Positions 53,750 through 60,185 of a DNA stretch of 60,185 bases are shown one piece after another. Each line of letters begins with the position of its first letter. Position 1 is the stretch's first letter. This stretch comes from Candidatus Helarchaeota archaeon (lineage in GTDB: Archaea; Asgardarchaeota; Lokiarchaeia; Helarchaeales; RDOG01). The DNA is taken from positions 817,625 through 877,809 of the forward strand of contig JAHPZH010000002.1 in NCBI GenBank assembly GCA_019058315.1, read 5' to 3'. The translations under genes and the position numbers were made by a program. Below the pieces are notes generated by a model that made no database searches, was not told the origin of the DNA, and was given only the letters and a program-made list of their open reading frames with translations.

Positions 53750-54283
53750 TCAATGCTTACGGCTTGGAATTATTAATAACTTTAAATAATGGTTCATATA
53801 ACGATAAAATAATTTTTTATCTAGCTTATATTCCTCAGAAACCATTGAATTATATTCATTGAGGGTTAAATTTTCAAAACCTTTGATATGACCCATTCTT
53901 GAATGTCCTAAAGTCACCATAAACCTAAAAAATTTATATATGTCAGTTTTTTTAAAAAGTATAAATTCCTGCTCTTTTTTTAGTATAGCATAGAAAAAAT
54001 CCAATTCTAAGGGCATTTCTTGATGAGAAAGGTTACAGAATCCATGAAAGATTTCTTCTAATGAAGTATACAATACCGCATCAATTAATATTGTTATGAA
54101 AAAGCTCTCATCTTCGTAAAATACGAATGTAGGTATTCTCTGGACAATACTTTCAACATCTACAATCCATTGATCATTCTCTCCCATTCCTAATGCTTCA
54201 ATACGCTTTTCATTTCGTAATCTTTCTTTATTGTTCAAGAAATTTGTCAGAAACTTTTTGTCATAATACCCTATAAATGCCAT
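53750..54283 (-). CDS. Orphan protein divergent from the wHTH-like gene
   Basis: This 177-residue protein is mainly helical, without membrane segments or metal motifs; aromatic residues are frequent (FVFYEDESFFITILIDAVLY). The ATG at 54283 is preceded by two operator-like sequences (palindrome 54323-54337 and half-site near 54291). Function unknown. Confidence 0.6.
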   Translation of the reverse strand: MAFIGYYDKKFLTNFLNNKERLRNEKRIEALGMGENDQWIVDVESIVQRIPTFVFYEDESFFITILIDAVLYTSLEEIFHGFCNLSHQEMPLELDFFYAILKKEQEFILFKKTDIYKFFRFMVTLGHSRMGHIKGFENLTLNEYNSMVSEEYKLDKKLFYRYMNHYLKLLIIPSRKH

Positions 54284-54322
54284 AAAATCACATTGATACC
54301 TTAATATAATAACGCGCTCTCA

Positions 54323-54337
54323 CGTATCACTGATACA
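54323..54337. promoter_or_regulatory. Operator-like palindrome, one mismatch
   Basis: CGTATCACTGATACA is symmetric apart from the first base. It lies 40 bases before the 53750-54283 gene start and 148 bases before 54485. An ATTGATACC half-site lies at about 54292-54300. Confidence 0.58.
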
Positions 54338-54378
54338 TAAACTATAAGAACTTTAGATAAATAAACTATATTAATTTT

Positions 54379-54398
54379 ATACATGAGTATACATGAGT
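54379..54398 (+). repeat. Tandem 10-bp repeat TATACATGAG
   Basis: Two exact copies of TATACATGAG lie end to end, one helical turn apart, in the promoter of the wHTH-like gene. This suits a protein binding one face of the helix, but chance is possible. Confidence 0.4.
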
Positions 54399-54484
54399 TA
54401 AATGACCAAGATTAGCCAATTTTGTTAATTTTGACTCTATGGGATATATATATAGATTTATAAGGAATGCATTTCAATATATAG

Positions 54485-54862
54485 TTGGAGCTTTTTAATA
54501 AACAATTGGAGGTTAAAAAGATCAAAACATCAGAAAATAGGGTTAAAAAGTCTAAGATCTCTATATTAGAAAATTTGCTTAATAATCTTGAAAAAAAATC
54601 AATTGAATCTAATATTTCTGAATTTCTCCAATCTCATCGACATGAACCCTATAATTCTTTAGAACTTTATAACTTGCTCATTGGAGAAATGTCCTACACA
54701 TTGGACCTAGAAAACTCAATTTGGTCTTGGGAGAAGGCTGATGAATTTTTTTTGAAATTCACAAATCATCTAGATTTTCGAGATAAATTAAGTGAATTAG
54801 CTAATAGGGGTATAATAAAAAGGAAAATTATTAATGGGCAAAACCATTATTTCGTTGATTAA
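54485..54862 (+). CDS. Small wHTH-like protein
   Basis: This 125-residue protein has a basic helical N-terminus (VKKIKTSENRVKKSK) and a C-terminal region where DKLSELANRGIIKRKIINGQNHYFV reads as a helix and wing of a winged-helix domain. It starts with TTG. It sits beside a palindromic operator, so it could be the local regulator, but the DNA-binding assignment is weak. Confidence 0.5.
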   Translation: MELFNKQLEVKKIKTSENRVKKSKISILENLLNNLEKKSIESNISEFLQSHRHEPYNSLELYNLLIGEMSYTLDLENSIWSWEKADEFFLKFTNHLDFRDKLSELANRGIIKRKIINGQNHYFVD

Positions 54863-55040
54863 ACTATATCAACATCTCTAAAAAGAAAATTAATACTAGA
54901 AGCAATCGAGAAAATTAAAGACCAAATTCTATTCTTAATTATATTTTAGAAAACCCTTATGAACTTTAATTACCGAATAAGATATAATAAAAAACTATAA
55001 AATACAGAAATATTCATGATATTACAAAAAGGGTTAATGA

Positions 55041-56093
55041 ATGACAGAGATTCTTTTTAAAAGTAAAATTATTTCCGATATTAAATATAATCTCCCTATA
55101 TTTATTTTTTGTAGTTTATTAACTTTAATCTTCTTTATTCACTTTTTTATTCAATTAATTTCATCTTTAGTTGAAGATATATATTATCATTTGGCTCAAA
55201 TTGGAGTTACTATATTTTTAACATTATTTTTATTTTTCTTTTGGCTTGGATTTCAATTTTATGGTTCATATTTAATCATACAAGACGATGGAATAAAAAT
55301 AAAGAAACCTTACAGATTTTTTCGACATAAATTCATACCGTGGAATTCTATTAAAGGAGTTCTATTTACAGATAGAGGAATTACTTGGCTTACTGGAATG
55401 AGATCAATAAATTTTAATACAATTGAAATTTTCTTTAAAAATAATAAGAAATCGGTGGAACTTTCAAATATCTGGGTAAATCCAATCAGAGAAGCTTATA
55501 AATGGTTGGAAAAATATATAGACCCTCTTTATATATCTGAAAATTGCGAATTTCACCCTCATATTGAAGCCAGTAGCCAATGTTTAAAATGCGGCAGGTC
55601 AGTTTGCAGTGATTGCATTGAGGAAAAAAGTATTGGAGGAACTAATTATTGTGAGTGTTCTCTATGTTTATTTGATAAGATGAACGGTAGAATAAGAACT
55701 GTTTCTATTATCTCATTGATTTTCCCTATAATAATGCTTATAGATTATATTTCAGGCTTTTTTATTCCTCCTTTAATTTATCTAACTCGACAATTAAATG
55801 TATCTATAGCAATCCCATTTTTGGTTGCCCTCATAATATTACCTTATGGATATGGGCTTTATTTTGCAAATTTGAAAAGATTAAGTATCTTAAGAAAATT
55901 AAAAATAGAATTTAATAAACAATCTTTCATATTAGTTAGCTGTTTGACCATTGCTACTTCTGTTTCTTATTCATTATTTTTTTTAATTCTTATTAATATA
56001 TTCTCGCTTCTAGGTTTTTTAATATATACTGGTATTTATGCATTAATTATTTGTAAATTTGAATATCCAAAAAAAAATTCAAATGAGTTATAA
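55041..56093 (+). CDS. PH-like membrane protein with B-box finger, paralog 3
   Basis: This 350-residue protein has a first 160 residues that copy the two-helix plus PH-like plan of 44160-44651 (GSYLIIQDDGIKIKKP, FIPWNSIKGV). Then comes a zinc finger with Cys169, His172, Cys181, Cys184, Cys189, Cys192, Cys204, Cys206 and Cys209, in the spacing of a B-box. Four membrane helices follow (about 216-345). B-boxes are common in eukaryotic TRIM proteins and also occur on archaeal and bacterial membrane proteins. It may bring metal-dependent protein contact to a membrane site. Function inferred. Confidence 0.65.
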   Translation: MTEILFKSKIISDIKYNLPIFIFCSLLTLIFFIHFFIQLISSLVEDIYYHLAQIGVTIFLTLFLFFFWLGFQFYGSYLIIQDDGIKIKKPYRFFRHKFIPWNSIKGVLFTDRGITWLTGMRSINFNTIEIFFKNNKKSVELSNIWVNPIREAYKWLEKYIDPLYISENCEFHPHIEASSQCLKCGRSVCSDCIEEKSIGGTNYCECSLCLFDKMNGRIRTVSIISLIFPIIMLIDYISGFFIPPLIYLTRQLNVSIAIPFLVALIILPYGYGLYFANLKRLSILRKLKIEFNKQSFILVSCLTIATSVSYSLFFLILINIFSLLGFLIYTGIYALIICKFEYPKKNSNEL

Positions 56094-56109
56094 AAAATAT
56101 AGAATGAAA

Positions 56110-57060
56110 TTATTCATTTATTTCATTCAGTCTGAGTATTCGTTTATATGTCAATGGATGTGTCATTAAAATCTCAACTTTTGACATCTTTCTTTCTTTT
56201 TTAATTTCTTTCTCGATTATTTTTCTTTTCTCGGCTGAAATTCTCCCCATATTTGAAACTTCAGTTAATAGAGATATATCTTCTACTATCCTAGAATCTG
56301 AAATTAAAAAAGCACTTAGAGTCGCTTCTGCGCTTGTAATTTCTCGATTTTTCGTCGCAGCTTCATTTAAATAAGCGATATTAATTAAACCTCTAGTCAA
56401 AGGTCTTGGTCCTAAAACCTCTTTCGAATAATTGTCTGCATAATACTCCCTATACCTCGAAACTAATAATACACCTAGATTCAGCAGAAAGTAAAAAACC
56501 CATGCTAACGCCCCAATTAATATCATATTCCCTCTATCACGACTTCCATATGAACTCCACATGAAAGAATACGCAATCATGTAAGCAATGAGGGGCATAG
56601 TGGAGATTAACATCATGACTTTCATATCATTATGCTTGACATGACCTATTTCATGAGCAATTATTCCTTCCATGGCTTCTGGATCGTCACTAAGGCTATA
56701 TAACAATCCTTGGGTTACGACTAATTTAGCTTTGCGAATTCCAAATACAAAAGCATTTGCCCTCTTCATTTTACTTATACCTATTTTGCTAATTTTAACA
56801 TTTGCCTGCTCCGCTTGCCTTACTACCATACTCCGCAATTCTGGGTAGTCATTAGGACCATCTAACCAAGTAATTCCCGCTATCGCCTGAATTAACCTGT
56901 CTGATAACCCCCATTGAAGGAGAATCATTATGAGAGCCATGGCCAAAGGATAAATGAGTAAATTCATTCCGTTTAATCCAATTAAATATCCTATCAATAA
57001 CATAAAGCCAAAAATCGTGCTAAATAATAGCATAATGGCTAAAGTCATGCGAAATTTCAA
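56110..57060 (-). CDS. htpX: HtpX-like membrane M48 metalloprotease
   Basis: This 316-residue protein has zinc-binding HEIGH (His136, Glu137, His140) preceded by EGIIA and followed by VKHNDMKVM. Two N-terminal helices (about 5-50) and two after the active site (about 150-205) anchor it, as in HtpX. The third ligand is expected in SRYREYYADNYS, where Glu is used. It degrades misfolded membrane proteins. It sits among genes for membrane proteins, convergent to the B-box gene. Confidence 0.9.
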   Translation of the reverse strand: MKFRMTLAIMLLFSTIFGFMLLIGYLIGLNGMNLLIYPLAMALIMILLQWGLSDRLIQAIAGITWLDGPNDYPELRSMVVRQAEQANVKISKIGISKMKRANAFVFGIRKAKLVVTQGLLYSLSDDPEAMEGIIAHEIGHVKHNDMKVMMLISTMPLIAYMIAYSFMWSSYGSRDRGNMILIGALAWVFYFLLNLGVLLVSRYREYYADNYSKEVLGPRPLTRGLINIAYLNEAATKNREITSAEATLSAFLISDSRIVEDISLLTEVSNMGRISAEKRKIIEKEIKKERKMSKVEILMTHPLTYKRILRLNEINE

Positions 57061-57529
57061 AACAAATGACGTATTAATTCACCTCTATCATTTTTTCTAA
57101 AAATCGAACTGTTCTCGAAAATCAATACGCTCTAGCTTAAAAATTGAAAAAAACTATAAATGTCTTACCGTTTCGGCATATTTCAGATCTGCTAACTCTT
57201 GTTTTTCGAATGCTAATCAACCAAAATATTTTTTACTTCTTATAAAACTAAAAATAATTTGTATTATTTTAAATTTGTTATGTTTTTTTAACTTAAATTT
57301 AACTTTAAATCTAATAAACGGAGGAATATACTATTTTAGATTTTTTAGTCAAATATATTAGACCAATTTAATTCACTAGTTGTGGCAAGTGATGATTTTC
57401 AAGTATCTATGGACTTTGAAATACTTGTATTGACCTAATTGATTGTAGTTTCAGAATTTTTTTATAACTTTATAGACAAAAAATTATGTAATAAAAATTA
57501 ATAACTTTCTAAACTTATAATGATTAAAA
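57061..57529. other. Intergenic region between divergent genes
   Basis: About 470 bases carrying promoters for htpX (left) and the STAND gene (right). A GGAGG at 57320-57324 is followed by no usable start codon. No palindromic operator, tRNA or hairpin was recognised. Confidence 0.45.
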
Positions 57530-60185
57530 ATGAGGGATTCTTTAGAAACATCTTCATCTTGGTTTGGCGTTGAATTCCTCTTTGGAGTAATAGCATTTCC
57601 ATCTTTTCTGGGTGGGATTGGCTCAGATTTTAATGATTACTTTCTTTTCCTCGTATATTATTTGATTTTTTCTTTTCTATATATAGCGATGTTAATATTT
57701 GATTATGTAAAATGGAAAGTGTTTAAACAAAAATTAATTAAAGTGGAACTAGTAATTAATACAATTTTCCTAGGATTTTCCATTTTCAACCACTTTTTCA
57801 CTTTTTCTTTTATATTTGATAATTTTAATATAACTAATAATTATTTTTTAGGCTTTTTAACCTTATCAATTCCTTTTTTCATAGAATTTTCATTCAATGT
57901 AATTATAAGTTTTAAAACTTGGTATAAACAATTTAAAAAAGCAAATATTGGAAAAAAAACTGTTATTAAATCATATATTAAATTAAAAAAAATAAAAGAT
58001 ATTGACTCTATTCTTACAAATCAAAATTTTATTGAATCACCTGAAAGAAAAATAGGTGGTAGAAATTGGGAAGATCTTAAAAATACAGTTTATGCTTCAT
58101 ATAGACTTCCAAATTATCGATTTCAAGATCTTAAAAAGGCAAATATCTTGTTGATTCATGGAGACATAGGGATAGGAAAAACCACATATCTCTTATTTCT
58201 AATTGAAAATCTATTGCAAAAAAAAGAATCTGTCATATTTATAGATTCACTAAACCTAGAAACAGCATTTGAAGAATTACACGACGAAAAAGGTAAAATT
58301 TTAGCAATTGATGCTCTTGGAAGAAGCGCTAGAAAATTTGAAGACGATTTTGAAGAGATTTGCAAAAAGGTAATAGATTTTGTGTTTTCTACAGGAAATA
58401 AAATTATAATAACAATGAGAAACCATGAGAAAGAAATTTTTAAAAAATTTTTAGCAACTTATGAAATAATAGAATTTCAACCAAAGGTTGTAGAAGAAGA
58501 TCTTGCTCATATTTTAGCAAATTATTTACGCTTTTTTAAAGTTTCTGCATTTTCGCTATCCTTAGAAGAAACTTGTAATATTTTAATAAATAAAAGATGG
58601 GATAGATTTCCAAAATTAAAAGAAGCTTTAGATTTATTAGTTTTTAAATCCGGGGTTGTGCCATTTTATATATTTCATACTATAAGAGAATTGCACAGAA
58701 GAAATAAAAAATTTAATCTAGATACAATCGGAGATCTACCAAAAGGAGTTGAAAAAATTTTACTTCATACCCTTATTAATGATTTTATAGGAGAGGAAGA
58801 AGAACAAAATAATTTATTTATAGCAAATCTGATTGTAATATCAAGATTAAGAGGCGACTTTTCACATAAACTTATAGATACTCTAATATCAAAATTAAAG
58901 GATATATTAGATATCGGTTTAGGATTTCAAAATGCTAGAAAAAAAATTGATAACTTTAAAAATAATTTCATGATACATACAACAAATTATGAAGTACTCC
59001 TACCTGTTTATTGGAAAGATGCTATCAATGAAGTATTATCAAGGAAAATAGATTATAAGGATTTACCCGATAAATTCATAAGAATAAATAGATTAATAGA
59101 TGAAAATTTTATTGAAAAAGTTTTGAAAGAAGAACTGGAAAAACGCAAAATCGATGAAGAATATTTCCACATGATTGCAGACGCTACTAAACAAGGTATG
59201 CTAGACTATGCTTTTGAAAAATATAATTCAATAGATATTACAAATAAAGAAAGAGCCTATACTCTTTCAATTTTATCAAAATCATTATTTAATAAGGCCC
59301 TGTTTCTCAAAAAAAGAAAAAAACCAAAAAAAGCTTTGGATTATCTTAATAAAATCATTATTATTGAACCTAAAAGTAGTTCTGCATGGACTAACAAAGG
59401 AAATATTTTAAATGAACTTGGTAATTCAAAAGATGCTATAATTTCTTATGAAGAAGCTATTAATATAGACCCAACACATGTTTGTCCTATTATTAACAAA
59501 GGTATTACATTGACTAAATTGGGAAAAATTGAGGACGCTTTAGCTTGTTATGATAAAGCACTCGAAATTAATTCTAATGATGATATAGCTTATATTAATA
59601 AAGGTGCTACTTTGTTTAAAGTAGGAAAAATAGAAGATGCTTTAACTTGTTTTGACAAAGCACTCGAACTAAACCCCAAAAAAACAAAAACCCTTTCTAA
59701 TAAAGGTAATGCATTAGCTGAATTAGGAAAATTAGAAGACGCCATTGCTAGTTATGATAAAGTACTTGAACTTGAACCTACTAATACTATTATTATTTCT
59801 AATAAGGGTGTCTGTTTGTTTCAATTGGGAAATATTGAAGATGCTTTAGTATGTTTTGATGAAGTCCTTGAACTTAACCCTAAATATGTTGATGCCATTA
59901 TTTATAAGGGTATTATGTTATGTAAAATGAAAAAAATAAAAGAAGGGATTATTTATTTCGATGAAGCGATTAAACTTGACCCGAATGAAGCAAAAGCTTT
60001 TGTTAATAAAGGTCTTGCATTATCTAATTTGGGAAAATTAGAAGAATCTTTAGCTTTTTATGATAAGGCTCTCGAACTTGAACTCAATGACGCTATAGTT
60101 TATTTAAATAAGGGTACTACTTTGTTTACGTTGGGAAAGATAGAAGATGCTTTAGCTTGTTTTGATAAAGCACTCGAACTTAATC
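57530..60185 (+). CDS. Membrane-anchored STAND-type NTPase with TPRs, 3' truncated
   Basis: The reading frame opens at ATG 57530 and runs to the window edge, 885 codons without a stop, so the protein is incomplete. Four hydrophobic stretches lie at about residues 12-31, 37-60, 76-100 and 105-130. A P-loop NTPase follows: Walker A GDIGIGKTT (211-219), Walker B KILAIDAL (Asp261), sensor-like IIITMRN near 288 and a helical region to about 580. At least eight TPRs start near 588, with repeats such as AIASYDKVLELEPTNT. The order NTPase, helical, TPR sensor is that of STAND proteins (NACHT, NB-ARC, MalT type), which oligomerise on ligand binding. The membrane part replaces the usual soluble effector. 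Confidence 0.8.
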   Translation, partial: MRDSLETSSSWFGVEFLFGVIAFPSFLGGIGSDFNDYFLFLVYYLIFSFLYIAMLIFDYVKWKVFKQKLIKVELVINTIFLGFSIFNHFFTFSFIFDNFNITNNYFLGFLTLSIPFFIEFSFNVIISFKTWYKQFKKANIGKKTVIKSYIKLKKIKDIDSILTNQNFIESPERKIGGRNWEDLKNTVYASYRLPNYRFQDLKKANILLIHGDIGIGKTTYLLFLIENLLQKKESVIFIDSLNLETAFEELHDEKGKILAIDALGRSARKFEDDFEEICKKVIDFVFSTGNKIIITMRNHEKEIFKKFLATYEIIEFQPKVVEEDLAHILANYLRFFKVSAFSLSLEETCNILINKRWDRFPKLKEALDLLVFKSGVVPFYIFHTIRELHRRNKKFNLDTIGDLPKGVEKILLHTLINDFIGEEEEQNNLFIANLIVISRLRGDFSHKLIDTLISKLKDILDIGLGFQNARKKIDNFKNNFMIHTTNYEVLLPVYWKDAINEVLSRKIDYKDLPDKFIRINRLIDENFIEKVLKEELEKRKIDEEYFHMIADATKQGMLDYAFEKYNSIDITNKERAYTLSILSKSLFNKALFLKKRKKPKKALDYLNKIIIIEPKSSSAWTNKGNILNELGNSKDAIISYEEAINIDPTHVCPIINKGITLTKLGKIEDALACYDKALEINSNDDIAYINKGATLFKVGKIEDALTCFDKALELNPKKTKTLSNKGNALAELGKLEDAIASYDKVLELEPTNTIIISNKGVCLFQLGNIEDALVCFDEVLELNPKYVDAIIYKGIMLCKMKKIKEGIIYFDEAIKLDPNEAKAFVNKGLALSNLGKLEESLAFYDKALELELNDAIVYLNKGTTLFTLGKIEDALACFDKALELN

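Noticed and set aside
57301..57400. Strong GGAGG at 57320 as start of a small gene
   Set aside because: Only ATT or ATA could serve as start and the frame stops within about a dozen codons.

Overview
The window looks like a chromosomal segment from an Asgard archaeon, probably of Lokiarchaeia type. It is very AT-rich. Many genes start with TTG or GTG. Archaeal and bacterial-type enzymes sit beside proteins of eukaryotic flavour: a Rag/Gtr-like GTPase, a Ras/Rab-like GTPase, roadblock/longin-type domains, a triple-AAA ATPase, and ankyrin, TPR and SDS22-type leucine-rich repeat proteins. No rRNA, tRNA or CRISPR array was seen. The lineage is inferred from gene content alone.

Layout. 0-6 kb: a TnpB gene at the left edge, a small zinc ribbon plus radical-SAM activase, a nucleotidyltransferase and a PHP phosphoesterase, then two paralogous orphans and a tyrosine recombinase on the minus strand. 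6-13 kb: a GH29-like fucosidase and an MFS carrier that ends in a longin-like domain, a DUF1963 protein, a pair of three-helix membrane proteins and a pair of TPR proteins. 13-19 kb: a three-module AAA ATPase with a lysine-tailed partner, two overlapping orphans and a DUF6512 membrane protein. 19-22 kb: a MutY-like glycosylase without Fe-S cysteines, a UvdE endonuclease and a Rag-like GTPase. 22-34 kb: a CocE-type hydrolase, a GPH-type symporter, an ankyrin gene interrupted by one in-frame stop, an Eis-like acetyltransferase, an alkylsulfatase-like MBL protein, a NapH-like ferredoxin and a transglutaminase-like protein.

34-38.4 kb is the most interesting cluster. It holds a roadblock/longin-like protein, a TrmB regulator overlapping a Rab-like GTPase, a longin protein whose C-terminal half resembles a DENN domain, and a 7-helix membrane protein. 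In eukaryotes roadblock, longin and longin-DENN proteins are the scaffolds and regulators of Rab and Rag GTPases, so this may be an archaeal small-GTPase control module.

38.5-60 kb is dominated by membrane proteins: a glycosyltransferase, a DMT carrier, a membrane protein with tandem zinc ribbons, three paralogs with two helices and a PH-like domain (one with a B-box-like finger), a duplicated 70-residue hydrophobic protein with a conserved 10-codon upstream ORF, a Vps62/NLP-like protein, a YdjM-like protein, a membrane-anchored PI-PLC-like protein, a 1010-residue membrane LRR protein and an HtpX protease. At the right edge a membrane-anchored STAND-type NTPase with TPRs runs off the window.

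A near-perfect palindrome, TGTATCATTGATACA, lies upstream of genes at five places (34.3, 38.5, 48.15, 50.36 and 54.3 kb). This suggests that the GTPase cluster and much of the membrane region belong to one regulon. Function calls come from motif reading, without database searches.
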